Shown here in pieces: positions 1-9,300 of a stretch of DNA of 46,230 nucleotides; within the stretch, counting starts at the first letter, position 1, and each line of letters begins with the position of its first letter. Source of the stretch: a virus; IMG/VR virus record IMGVR_UViG_3300008262_000232, positions 1-46,230 of that record; one strand, given 5' to 3'. A program made the translations under genes and the position numbers. Below the pieces are notes generated by a model, which worked only from the letters and a program-made list of their open reading frames with translations, did no database searches and was not told where the DNA came from.

Positions 1-468
1 GTTGAAGGTATCTTCTTCTCAGGTTCATTCTGTTCAATATTTTGGTTAAAATCTCGTGGTATTATGCAAGGTTTGTGTAATGCTAATTCATTAATCTTTA
101 AAGATGAGAATTTACATTGTGATTTTGCGATTCATTTGTTAAACAATCATATTGAAAACAAACCAAGTGAAAAGAGAATTAAAGAAATTCTACTTTCAGC
201 TCTTGAAATTGAAAAAGAATTCATCACTGAATCATTACCTGTTTCTTTAATTGGTATGAACCAAAACTTAATGAAACAATATCTTGAGTTTGTTGTTGAT
301 GGTTTATTGGTAAAGTTTGGATGTAAAAAACAATTTAATGTTGAACAACCATTTAAGTTCATGGAACAAATTGCGGTTGAAACAAAAGGTAATTTCTTCG
401 AGTCAAGAACCGTTGAATACCAAAAAGCTAAATTGAATGAAACATTGTCCTTTACTGACGATTTCTAA
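1..468 (+). CDS. nrdB: Ribonucleotide reductase small subunit NrdB (3' part)
   Basis: The reading frame is open from the first base, so this is the C-terminal 155 residues of a protein that begins upstream of the window. It matches the class I ribonucleotide reductase beta subunit, which holds the di-metal/tyrosyl radical cofactor. The visible metal-site motifs are the Glu in [10 protein letters not shown] near the partial N-terminus and the E-x-x-H pair in [10 protein letters not shown]. The C-terminus ends in an acidic-aromatic tail (SFTDDF), the type of peptide that docks on the large subunit. It lies 20 bp before nrdA in the same direction, so the two subunits are surely co-expressed. The first ATG in the window (position 64) is internal, not the start. 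Confidence 0.9.
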   Translation, partial: VEGIFFSGSFCSIFWLKSRGIMQGLCNANSLIFKDENLHCDFAIHLLNNHIENKPSEKRIKEILLSALEIEKEFITESLPVSLIGMNQNLMKQYLEFVVDGLLVKFGCKKQFNVEQPFKFMEQIAVETKGNFFESRTVEYQKAKLNETLSFTDDF

Positions 469-488
469 TTTATTATTTTTATAGAACT

Positions 489-2327
489 ATGATGTCACTT
501 AAAATTAAAAAGAGAGGTGGAGATGATGCGTCATTTAACCCACAGAAAATTTATAACCGCATTAAAAGAGCTTCAAAGGGGTTGAGTGTCAACTCCGATG
601 AAATCTTTATTAAGGTTATCACTTCAGTACCAACTGAAGGTATTATTACAACAAAAGAATTAGATAAATTAATCTATGAAATTGCTGCAGCATTTACAGG
701 CAGTCATCATGATTACTCAAGATTGGCTTCTTCAGTTGCTATTTCATCTTATCATAAAGAAACTGACCCAAGTTTTTCAAACACAATGAATTTGTTACAT
801 GGTGAAGGTATCATCAATGATAAATTAATGGAAATTATTGAGTCTTACGGACCTGATAAGATTGATGAAGTTATCAATCACGATAATGATTATAACTTCG
901 ACTATTTTGCTTGGAGGTCACTTGCTGAGATGTATCTTTTGAAATTGTCAGAAGGTAAAGTAGTTGAACGTCCACAACATATGTATATGAGAGTTGCTCT
1001 TTGGGTAACTAATACATTTGAGGAAGCGGTTGAGTATTACCAAGCGTTATCAACACAAAGAATATCTCCGGCAACACCAATTATGATTAACGCTGGTACT
1101 AAAACACCACAACTTGCTTCTTGTGTTCTTCATTACAATGATTCGGATTCAAGAGAAGGTTTGTTAAACACTATGAGAGATATCTCAACCTACTCATCGG
1201 ATGCTGCGGGTATCGGACTATCAATGTCTAACATTCGTAGTAAGGAGAGTCGTATTTCATCTTCAGGTGGATATGCTGGTGGATTGTTGAAGTATCTTAA
1301 AATTGTTAACGAGTCACTTCGTTTCTTTAACCAACAAGGACGTAGACCTGGTTCTGCGGCAATTTACTTGGAACCTTGGCATAAAGATATCTTTGACCTA
1401 TTGGAGATTAAAAAGAACACAGGTGCTGAGGAATTGAGAGCACGTGATTTATTTACAGCACTTTGGATTCCTGACAACTTTATGAACGCAGTTAAGAATA
1501 ACGACGATTGGTATTTGTTCTGTCCTAACGATATTATTAAGGCTGGTATTAAACCATTACAAGAAAGTTATGGTGATGAGTATGAAACTAACTATAACAA
1601 AGCAGTTGAGTTAGGTCTTGGTAAGAAAGTTAAGGCTCAGGAAATTTGGAATAAGATTATTGAATCACAAGTTGAAACAGGTGTTCCATATCTATGTTCT
1701 AAAGATAGTGCTAACAGAAAGACAAACCATCAGAACATTGGTGTTATCAAACAATCAAATCTTTGTAATGAAATCTATCAATACACAGATGAAAAAACTA
1801 CTGCTATTTGTACTTTATCATCTATGGTATTAAAGAACTATGTAAAAGATGGTGAGTTTGATTTCCAAGGATTATATGACGAAACCCGTAAGGTTGTAAG
1901 AGCGTTGAACAAAGTTGTTAATATCAATAATTACTCAACTGACAAAGGTCATACTGGTGGATTACTACAAAGAGCAATCGCTATTGGTACACAAGGTCTT
2001 GCTGACGTATTTTATTTAATGGATTACATCTTTACATCTGAAGAAGCTCGTAAGTTGAACAAAGATATTTTTGAAACAATCTATTTTGCGGCAATCACTG
2101 AAAGTAACAGATTGTGTATGGATGGTAAGTATGAACCGTATGCTTACTTTAAAGGGTCACCAATGTCACAAGGAGTATTCCAATTTGATATGTGGGGATT
2201 AAACGAAAATGAATTATCAGGAAGATGGCCATGGTCAACTCTGAAAGAGAATGTTAGTAAGTATGGAGTTTGTAACTCATTATTTACCGCTCAAATGCCT
2301 GTAAATGCCTGTAGCTTCTTCAGCTAA
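489..2327 (+). CDS. nrdA: Ribonucleotide reductase large subunit NrdA, N-terminal part (frame broken)
   Basis: This is the catalytic subunit of class I ribonucleotide reductase, which makes dNDPs for phage replication. Residues about 1-90 look like an ATP-cone regulatory domain. The catalytic barrel follows, with Cys212 in LASCVLHYN, Cys426 and Glu428 in NLCNEIYQY, and Cys441 in CTLSS; these match the redox pair and active-site N-x-C-x-E of the family. The frame runs to ...LFTAQMPV and then hits a premature stop just after a 10-bp tandem duplication (2293-2313). The rest of the protein continues in another frame from about 2305. Without the extra 10 bases the two parts join as TAQMPVASSAKITG, the expected family sequence. 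Start is ATG 489 or the adjacent ATG 492. Confidence 0.9.
   Translation: MMSLKIKKRGGDDASFNPQKIYNRIKRASKGLSVNSDEIFIKVITSVPTEGIITTKELDKLIYEIAAAFTGSHHDYSRLASSVAISSYHKETDPSFSNTMNLLHGEGIINDKLMEIIESYGPDKIDEVINHDNDYNFDYFAWRSLAEMYLLKLSEGKVVERPQHMYMRVALWVTNTFEEAVEYYQALSTQRISPATPIMINAGTKTPQLASCVLHYNDSDSREGLLNTMRDISTYSSDAAGIGLSMSNIRSKESRISSSGGYAGGLLKYLKIVNESLRFFNQQGRRPGSAAIYLEPWHKDIFDLLEIKKNTGAEELRARDLFTALWIPDNFMNAVKNNDDWYLFCPNDIIKAGIKPLQESYGDEYETNYNKAVELGLGKKVKAQEIWNKIIESQVETGVPYLCSKDSANRKTNHQNIGVIKQSNLCNEIYQYTDEKTTAICTLSSMVLKNYVKDGEFDFQGLYDETRKVVRALNKVVNINNYSTDKGHTGGLLQRAIAIGTQGLADVFYLMDYIFTSEEARKLNKDIFETIYFAAITESNRLCMDGKYEPYAYFKGSPMSQGVFQFDMWGLNENELSGRWPWSTLKENVSKYGVCNSLFTAQMPVNACSFFS
2293..2313 (+). 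repeat. 10-bp tandem duplication breaking nrdA
   Basis: The decamer aaatgcctgt occurs twice head to tail, at 2293-2302 and 2303-2312, followed by one more shared base. One copy fits the coding frame of nrdA. The second shifts the frame by +10 (one mod three) and brings a stop codon in at 2325-2327. Deleting one unit gives an intact large subunit. Confidence 0.9.
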
Positions 2328-2931
2328 GATTACAGGTTCATATGAAATGACTGAACCCGCTCACTCGGCAATCTTTAATAGACGTGTGGTTGGAGGAGAG
2401 ATTATGATTGTTAACAAGTATTTGATTAGTGATTTTGAGAAGATTGGAATTTGGTCTGAAGACTTAAAGAATGAAATTATTATGAACGAAGGTTCAATTC
2501 AAAATATTAATTTCAACAACTACCTTGACCAAGAAGATAAGAGATATAACTTCAAAGTTAAAAGAACTGAACATTTAATTAAGAAGTACAAAACAATTTG
2601 GGAGATTTCACAAAGAGAATTGATTGAGATGGCAGCAGACAGGGCTCCATTTATTGACCAATCACAATCAATGAATATCTACATGTCAAACCCAACATTG
2701 TCTAAGATTTCATCATCACATTTCTACGGATGGGAAAAAGGATTGAAAACACTTTGTTACTACGTTAGAACAAGAGCAATATCAACGGGGGCTAAACACT
2801 TGGCTATGGACGTATCAAAAATAAACAAACCAAAGACAACTCCTGAACCACCAAAGGTAGATTATACTTATATGAATTTACCACCAAAACCTGAAAATAG
2901 TGAATTTGATTGTTTTGGATGTTCTTCTTAA
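2305..2931 (+). CDS. nrdA: Ribonucleotide reductase large subunit NrdA, C-terminal part
   Basis: This frame encodes the C-terminal third of NrdA: the barrel end (PVASSAKITGSYEMTEPA), the Tyr-Tyr pair of the radical-transfer path in LCYYVRTRAI, and a C-terminal tail ending FDCFGCSS. The C-x-x-C of that tail is the redox pair that re-reduces the active site in class I enzymes. The ATG at 2305 lies inside the duplicated decamer and is probably not a natural start, because this piece lacks the catalytic cysteines and has no independent function in the family. Read it with the preceding entry as one gene. A strong terminator follows 17 bp after the stop. Confidence 0.88.
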   Translation: MPVASSAKITGSYEMTEPAHSAIFNRRVVGGEIMIVNKYLISDFEKIGIWSEDLKNEIIMNEGSIQNINFNNYLDQEDKRYNFKVKRTEHLIKKYKTIWEISQRELIEMAADRAPFIDQSQSMNIYMSNPTLSKISSSHFYGWEKGLKTLCYYVRTRAISTGAKHLAMDVSKINKPKTTPEPPKVDYTYMNLPPKPENSEFDCFGCSS

Positions 2932-2948
2932 AAAAAATCCGATGTGTT

Positions 2949-2972
2949 ATCCCGAGCTAGGTCGGGATTTTT
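2949..2972 (+). terminator. Rho-independent terminator after nrdA
   Basis: A perfect 7-bp stem (ATCCCGA / TCGGGAT) with a 6-base loop is followed directly by a run of T. It is one of the few G+C-rich spots in the region and separates the nucleotide-metabolism genes from the late genes downstream. Confidence 0.85.
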
Positions 2973-2983
2973 ATCTTTTGAAA

Positions 2984-2990
2984 TATTTAT
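2984..2990 (+). promoter_or_regulatory. TATTTAT box, putative phage promoter element
   Basis: TATTTAT sits 7 bases before the ATG at 2998 and just after the nrdA terminator, where a new transcript is needed. The same heptamer precedes six other gene starts in the window. A start site a few bases downstream would give an almost leaderless mRNA. The promoter function is inferred. Confidence 0.45.
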
Positions 2991-2997
2991 GTTTAAT

Positions 2998-3774
2998 ATG
3001 AAACAACAAATAAGAGAAGAAATTGAAAAAATAAGAAATATGATGATTTCTGAAGAGATGGTCCAAGATGATGGATTTAAGGCTCTAAAAGAAACAATAA
3101 ATGAACTTTCTAAAAAGAAAAAAGTTCTTTTATTAAGTTGCTCAAACAGATTTAATTGGGATGATAATAATATCGATATTCCTAAGTCAAGAATTTTAGC
3201 GTTATATATTAATGAAGAACTTAAAGATAATTCAACTTTTATTGATATTTCTGAATTAAAAATTTTCCCTTGTGAAGGTAATGTTTCAAGAGAAGAAGGT
3301 AATAGTTGTGGAGTGTTAAAATCATTATTGAAAGATGATAAAAAAAATCCATCAGGAAATCATAGATGTTGGGCTAGTTTAAATAATAAATCTGATGAGT
3401 TATGGAAAGTTTCTAAAGAACTTTTTGAATCTGATGTTGTATTATTTTTTAGTTCAGTAAGATGGGGTCAAGCAAATATGTATTATCAAAATTTAATAGA
3501 ACGTTTAACTTGGATTCAAAATAGACATAGTACTTTGGGTGAAAAAAATGTAGTTGAGAATATTGAAAGTGGTTTCATTTGTGTTGGCCAAAATTGGAAT
3601 GGTGAAAATGTTACAGAAGTTCAGAAGAATGTACATGAATTTTATGGGTTTAAAACAAATGATAAATTGTACTGGAATTGGCAATATACCAAAGACGAAA
3701 ACGATGAAACACAAAAATCGTATAAAAAAAGTTACAACAAGTTTTACAAAGATTTTAAAATTGATGGTAAGTAA
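2998..3774 (+). CDS. Flavodoxin-fold / NADPH-dependent FMN reductase-like protein
   Basis: This 258-residue protein starts at ATG 2998, which follows the TATTTAT box; an upstream in-frame start at 2944 would lie across the terminator. After a helical N-terminus of about 40 residues it shows an alpha/beta pattern: strand VLLLSCSNRF followed by a phosphate-loop-like turn, then SDVVLFFSSVRWGQ and the segment MYYQNLIERLTWIQNRHSTL. These resemble the FMN-binding loops of the NAD(P)H-dependent FMN reductase / flavodoxin superfamily, though longer than usual. In host relatives such proteins move electrons through FMN. Its place right after nrdBA suggests, but does not show, a link to reductase chemistry. 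It is not NrdI, which is far shorter. Confidence 0.6.
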   Translation: MKQQIREEIEKIRNMMISEEMVQDDGFKALKETINELSKKKKVLLLSCSNRFNWDDNNIDIPKSRILALYINEELKDNSTFIDISELKIFPCEGNVSREEGNSCGVLKSLLKDDKKNPSGNHRCWASLNNKSDELWKVSKELFESDVVLFFSSVRWGQANMYYQNLIERLTWIQNRHSTLGEKNVVENIESGFICVGQNWNGENVTEVQKNVHEFYGFKTNDKLYWNWQYTKDENDETQKSYKKSYNKFYKDFKIDGK

Positions 3775-3937
3775 GATTGGATTTTTTAAATACGAAAATT
3801 TAATGAGTAAAAATAGTTTTGATTTACCATATTATCCTATTGATGAAAGTATTTTAAAATCCGTAAAACATTTTAAATATGAAATGGAAAATGAGTTACC
3901 AAAAAAAATTAATGGAAAATATGTGGTTTTGATTTAA
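3764..3937 (+). CDS. Hypothetical small protein (57 aa)
   Basis: The ATG at 3764 overlaps the end of the flavodoxin-like gene by 11 bases, a coupling arrangement common in this window. The product begins MVSKIGFFKYENLMSK and ends with a basic and hydrophobic stretch. I recognise no family. A second ATG at 3803 is also possible. The ORF fills what would otherwise be a gap between two real genes and stops 16 bases before the gp25 start, which supports it being genuine. Confidence 0.5.
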   Translation: MVSKIGFFKYENLMSKNSFDLPYYPIDESILKSVKHFKYEMENELPKKINGKYVVLI

Positions 3938-3941
3938 AAAG

Positions 3942-3948
3942 TATTTAT
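3942..3948 (+). promoter_or_regulatory. TATTTAT box before gp25
   Basis: TATTTAT followed by TTAAT and then the ATG of the gp25 homologue; the spacing of 5 bases nearly matches the copy at 2984. It would be the natural entry point for transcription of the baseplate operon. Function is inferred from recurrence. Confidence 0.45.
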
Positions 3949-3953
3949 TTAAT

Positions 3954-4412
3954 ATGGCAGAAGGTAAAACATACGGTATAAATTTCCCATTCCAAGATTC
4001 AAGATATGGAAATTATTTTAGTTTATCACAAACTAATGATGATGATATTAGGTCTAGTTTAATACATTTAATATTAACGAGAAAAGGTTCAAGATATTAC
4101 CTTCCTGATTTTGGGACTCGTCTTTACGAATATATTTTTGAACCATTGGACGGTCCTACATTTTCGGATATTGAATCTGAAATTAGAGAATCGGTTGATG
4201 AGTACTTACCAAGTATTACAATAACAAATATTGAAATTAAAGATGCTTCAACAGGATTAGAAAATAAAGGAACTTACATTAATGATAATGACGAAAGAGT
4301 TTTCAAGGTTCCTGGAATATCTGATTTAGAACACACAGCTAAAATAAAAATTGATTACAGAATTAATAATGACGCTTTCAATCAGAGTGATTTTGTGATT
4401 ATTAATATTTAA
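3954..4412 (+). CDS. 25: Baseplate wedge protein, gp25-like
   Basis: This 152-residue protein matches the gp25 / GPW_gp25 family, a conserved baseplate wedge component at the inner rim of contractile tails that links to the sheath. Typical features are the segment DIRSSLIHLILTRKGSRYYL, the motif PDFGTRLYEYIFEPLD and the acidic DIESEIRESVDEYLP helix, followed by a beta-rich end. The length fits the family. It is the first gene of the tail module and is followed after 6 bases by gp6, the usual partner in T4-like and other contractile systems. Confidence 0.88.
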   Translation: MAEGKTYGINFPFQDSRYGNYFSLSQTNDDDIRSSLIHLILTRKGSRYYLPDFGTRLYEYIFEPLDGPTFSDIESEIRESVDEYLPSITITNIEIKDASTGLENKGTYINDNDERVFKVPGISDLEHTAKIKIDYRINNDAFNQSDFVIINI

Positions 4413-4418
4413 GGATAT

Positions 4419-6257
4419 ATGGCAAACAAAAAGATATCTTATACTACAAGAGATTTTCAACAAATAAGAAACGAATTAATCAATTTTACAAAAACGTATT
4501 ATCCTGATTTAGTTGATAATTTTAACGACGCTTCTGTTTTTTCAGCACTTTTAGATTTAAATGCTGCGGTATCTGACAACTTACAGTTCAATATTGACAG
4601 AAGTATTCAGGAGACAGTTTTACAATACGCTCAACAAAAATCATCAATATATAATATTGCTCGAACTTATGGATTAAAGATACCTGGACAAAGACCTTCA
4701 GTTGCTTTAGTTGATTTTTCAATCACAGTTCCTGCTTTTGGTGATAAAGAAGATGTTAGATATTGTGGTATTTTAAGAAGAGGTTCTCAAGTGTTAGGTG
4801 CTGGACAAATTTTTGAAAATGTATATGATATTGATTTTGCTTCACCTGTAAATGCTGAAGGATTTCCAAACAGATTAAAAATACCAAATTTTGATGCTAA
4901 TAATAAACTTTTAAATTATACTATTGTTAAAAGAGAAACAGTAGTTAATGGTCAAACAAAAGTTTATAAAAAAGTTATTACATCAAACGATGTTAAACCA
5001 TTTTATGAATTATTTTTACCTGAAAAAAATGTTTTAGGTGTTACAAGTGTACTTTTAAAAGACGGTACTCAATATGCAAATGTACCAAGTCCTCAAGAGT
5101 TTATAGGTCTTGATAATAGATGGTACGAAGTTCAGGCTTTGGCGGAAAATAGAGTTTTTGTTGAAGACCCTACTAAAGTATCTGACAGTCCAGGTATTAA
5201 AGTTGGAAAATATATTGAAACAAGTACTAAATTTATGTCAGAATTCACACCTGAAGGATTTTGTAAAATGACTTTTGGTGGTGGTAGTCAATCTGCTGAT
5301 GAACAATTAAGAGAGTTTGCTAGAAATGGATATAAATTGAATTTGTATAAATATTCAAATAATTTTGCTTTAGGGTCAACATTAAAGGCGAATACTACAT
5401 TATTTGTTCAGTATAGAGTTGGTGGTGGAGTATCTTCAAATTTAGGTGTTAACGTTATTACTCAAATAGGTAATGTTTCATTTTATGTAAACGGACCATC
5501 AGCAAATATAAACAATATAACAATTAATTCACTTCGTTGTACAAATGTTACTGCTGCTATAGGTGGAGCGAACAACCCAACAATAGAAGAAGTAAGAAAT
5601 TTAGTTTCATTTAATTTTGCGGCTCAAAACAGAGCGGTTACGGTGAACGATTATGATTCTATTATAAGAACAATGCCTTCACAGTTTGGAGCACCTGCAA
5701 AAGTTGCGATAACTGAAGATAATAACAAAATTAGAGTAAAAATGTTGTCATATGATAATAATGGAACTTTAACTGAAGTTATATCAAACACATTAAAAAG
5801 TAATGTTGCAAATTATCTGTCTAATTATAGGATGATTAATGATTATATTTCAATTGAAAGTGCTAACGTTATTGATTTAGCGTTAAACATTGATGTTGTA
5901 TTGGATAATAGTCAAAATCAAGGAGCGGTAATCTCTCAATTAATTAGTATTGTTAGTACATTCTTTGACCCTGGTACAAGAAATATGGGTGAGAATGTGT
6001 ATATCTCTGATTTGAGACGTTTAGTACAAGATGAAAATGGAGTTATATCTGTTTCAGATATCCAAGTGTTTAACAGAGTTGGTGGTCAATATTCGTCATC
6101 ACAAACATCACAATCATATTCTGATAATACAACAAAACAAATCCAATTGGTTGATGATACTATTTTTGCTCAACCAACACAAATTTATCAAGTAAGATTC
6201 GCAACCAAAGATATTACAATTAGAGTTAAAAATCTTACTACCGTTAACTTTTCTTGA
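4419..6257 (+). CDS. 6: Baseplate wedge protein, gp6-like (Baseplate_J)
   Basis: This 612-residue protein resembles T4 gp6, which forms the wedge ring of the baseplate and belongs to the Baseplate_J superfamily. The N-terminus (ISYTTRDFQQIRNELINFTK, then YPDLVDNFNDASVFSALLDL) is the family's typical opening, with a helical region SIQETVLQYAQQKSSIYNIA next. The C-terminal half contains the conserved-looking stretch AAQNRAVTVNDYDSIIRTMP, which in this family precedes the J-like fold. Size is close to T4 gp6 (660 residues). It directly follows gp25. Confidence 0.85.
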   Translation: MANKKISYTTRDFQQIRNELINFTKTYYPDLVDNFNDASVFSALLDLNAAVSDNLQFNIDRSIQETVLQYAQQKSSIYNIARTYGLKIPGQRPSVALVDFSITVPAFGDKEDVRYCGILRRGSQVLGAGQIFENVYDIDFASPVNAEGFPNRLKIPNFDANNKLLNYTIVKRETVVNGQTKVYKKVITSNDVKPFYELFLPEKNVLGVTSVLLKDGTQYANVPSPQEFIGLDNRWYEVQALAENRVFVEDPTKVSDSPGIKVGKYIETSTKFMSEFTPEGFCKMTFGGGSQSADEQLREFARNGYKLNLYKYSNNFALGSTLKANTTLFVQYRVGGGVSSNLGVNVITQIGNVSFYVNGPSANINNITINSLRCTNVTAAIGGANNPTIEEVRNLVSFNFAAQNRAVTVNDYDSIIRTMPSQFGAPAKVAITEDNNKIRVKMLSYDNNGTLTEVISNTLKSNVANYLSNYRMINDYISIESANVIDLALNIDVVLDNSQNQGAVISQLISIVSTFFDPGTRNMGENVYISDLRRLVQDENGVISVSDIQVFNRVGGQYSSSQTSQSYSDNTTKQIQLVDDTIFAQPTQIYQVRFATKDITIRVKNLTTVNFS

Positions 6258-6309
6258 TAATTTATTTTAGAAATTTTTATCTTATCTTTTTTAAAAATTT
6301 CAAATAAAC

Positions 6310-6316
6310 TATTTAT
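6310..6316 (+). promoter_or_regulatory. TATTTAT box before the 1738-aa virion gene
   Basis: TATTTAT lies 13 bases before ATG 6330 in a 72-base intergenic gap, one of the few in the tail module. The gap also contains ttttatcttatctt (6275-6288), a 14-mer repeated upstream of the primase gene at 30364. Confidence 0.42.
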
Positions 6317-6329
6317 GAAAAAAAGTTAA

Positions 6330-9300
6330 ATGTCAGATTCATATAGAATAAGAACACAAGTAGGTGTTGACAAATCAGTTAGAGTACAGTTAGACCAAGA
6401 TTTTGAGTCTTTAGAAATATTATCTTTAAAGATTTTACAGAGTGATATTTATACTCGACAATGTTCTGATTATGGGGTAGTTGTTGGTAGGGTTACAGTT
6501 AACAATGGTTTAGGTATACCTAACGCAAGAATATCTGTTTTTATACCGTTATCTGATGATGATTCAAATAATCCAATCATATCTTCATTATATCCTTATA
6601 AAAGTTTAAATGAGTTAAACGATGATGGTTTTAGGTATAATTTATTACCTTATGAAAAACAACACGGTGGACATAATCCGACAGGTACTTTTTTCAATAG
6701 AGAGGACGTTTTAATTAACCCTTCATTTATTGAAGTTTATGACAAGTATTATAGGTACACATGTCAAACAAATGAGAGTGGTGATTATATGATTTTTGGG
6801 GTACCAATCGGTACTCAAACTATACACGTTGATATTGATTTATCTGACATTGGTGAATTTTCTTTATCACCACAAGACTTAGTAAGACTTGGGTTTGCAA
6901 ATGAGAATCAACTAAATGGAACAGAATTTAAAAGTTCTTTTAATTTTGCCGATTTACCTCAAATTGTTACTATTAATAGAACTTTAGAGGTTGAGCCATT
7001 TTGGGGACAACCTGAAATTTGTAATTTAGGTATTACAAGAACTGACTTTGATTTACAACAAGAATTAGGTTTAAAAATTGAACCTACTGCAATTTTTATG
7101 GGTTCAATCATTTCAAATGTTGATGAGGCAATTCTAAAACAAAATTGTAATGTTAAACCAAAGTTAGGTGAAAAATGTAGTTTAATTGCGGGTCCTGGTC
7201 AAATTTTGGCAATTCGTCAAACAATATTTTCAGATAATTTAGGTAGACCAATATTAGAAGAATATAAATTAGAACAGGGTGGTAAATGTATTGATGAAAA
7301 TGGAACATGGTTAATTGATGTTCCGATGAATTTAGAATATGTCACTACTAATGAATATGGAGAAAGAGTTATTTCACTTGACCCAAAAACCGGAGTACCA
7401 ACTAAGGCAAAATATAGATTTAAAATTAAATGGGACCAACCTTCAAGTTTTGATTATATAGTTAGAAGAGGTAATTTTTTAGCCCCAAATATTAAAGAAT
7501 GGGGTTGGATTGACCCTGACAATGACCCAAGTTATTTAGATACTTATGATGATACTTTATGTAAACAACCAAACTTAAATGATTATAATGATTCAAATTA
7601 TAGACAAGTTAAAGCGTCATACGCATTTAGTTTAAATTGGGATGACTATGCGGAATTAGATACTTTTGGTAATGTAACATCAACAGGTCAATTAATGATT
7701 GATGATGCTATTTCATGTAGAGACAGATTTTATTATATGACATATAATAAAGTTTATTCAGTTTCCCAATTATTAACTGAATACAGGTCACAAAAGGGAA
7801 ATAGGAAATACATAGGAATAAAAAATATTACTAATGAAGACTGTAACGGCACAGCTAACAAATTTCCATCAAATGACGGACAAAAGGAACCTTCTTTTTT
7901 ATATACAATTCTTAATTTTTTACTCAGTTTATTACTAGTGAACTTGATTGCAATTGTATTTGTTATACACATATTAATTGCTATTGTATGTCTTTTATCA
8001 TATATTGTTTGGTTTATAAAATTAATTGTTTGTTCATTATATGATTTTTTTAATTGGTTAACCAATTTAGAAATTGCTGGGTTTACACCTTTTGACGGTG
8101 GGTTTATCGGTGGTATTGCTTTTTTATTAGAACAAGGTTGTAATGCGTTAACATCCGCTTACGAATTTTTAGATGACACATGTAAAGGTTTTACATTAAA
8201 TTTACCAATGTATACTTATCCTGACTGTGAGTTCTGTGACTGTAGTCCCGCTGAAATCGGTGGTGAAGTATCACCTTCAGATGTTGGAGGTGGTGGTATA
8301 AGTACCTTCAATGAAAATAACGGTAATATGTTTACCTTTTTATCACAAATTAATTTACCAGGAAGTTATACGTGTGGTAATACTTCTTTAAATAATTTAA
8401 TTTCAGGATTTGAAAATAGAGTACCATCACTTCAAGGGGGTCCAAGTTCATATTATTTCACATCTAGTTTACATTTTTCAGAAAGACTAAATCTTTATAA
8501 TACTAAAGCAAAGTATTTTAACGAAAGTACTGAAAATCCTGGTGGTGGTTGGAATAGAGTTAAAGTTAGTTTTAACGTAAATATGAATGACCCTGAAACA
8601 CAATGGCATTTAGATAACATTGTTGTTTTGATGATTAATCCTGACTCGGAAATGGATTACACTACTGGTAACTTAATAACATTTCAGGATTACAAACGTT
8701 CAACAGACCCGAATTTAACGGGTAGTACTGTAGTGAATAGTTTTAATAATAACGCTATAACAGGTACACCAACAGGTTTTATTACAGGACCTGAAGGTTC
8801 TGAATATTATCAAGAACCTATTACAGTTTCATATGCTAATCCTGACGGTTCAGGTAATTTGAGTCAACTTTATTTAATAACAGGGGCGACAGATGATGCT
8901 AATTATTGTAAATTCCCAATTGATTTGGAATATTTCCAAATTATACATAGTAGTTCAGTTTCTGACTTTATTGCTGATAGTAATCCGAGTGAATTAAATA
9001 CATTAACTAACAGATTTTTAAATAATTATTCTTTGGTTACCCAAATCGATGGTAGTGGTAGTGTTTTTTCAAATGAGTCACAAACAACTATTAATAATTC
9101 TTGTTTTAATAATTTTGGTAATCAAATATTGGTATTTTTAGTTAGGGGTGTTGACCCAAATTCAACTAGAACTACTTGTCAGTTTGACTTAAGTAGAATT
9201 TATGGTTATGATGTTGATTTTAATACAACTTGGAATCCTTTATATACTATTTCAGGACAATTTAAGTTAAACATACCAATACAAGGAAGTTATAGATGTG

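Noticed and set aside
2305-2931. Separate functional NrdA C-terminal subunit (a genuinely split gene)
   Set aside because: Its ATG lies in a direct duplication and the piece begins in mid-domain; known split reductases are interrupted by introns or homing endonuclease genes, none of which is present here.
3554-3763. Longer version of the small ORF after the flavodoxin-like gene
   Set aside because: The part before 3764 lies wholly inside the flavodoxin-like gene in another frame; the short form starting at 3764 is the reasonable one.
2998-3774. NrdI flavodoxin
   Set aside because: It is about twice the usual NrdI length, lacks an obvious NrdI pattern, and the reductase large subunit has the features of NrdA rather than NrdE.
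7754-8065. Minus-strand ORF of 103 residues inside the 1738-aa gene
   Set aside because: It lies opposite the hydrophobic segment of a clear gene, has no promoter or spacing of its own, and is best explained as a shadow.
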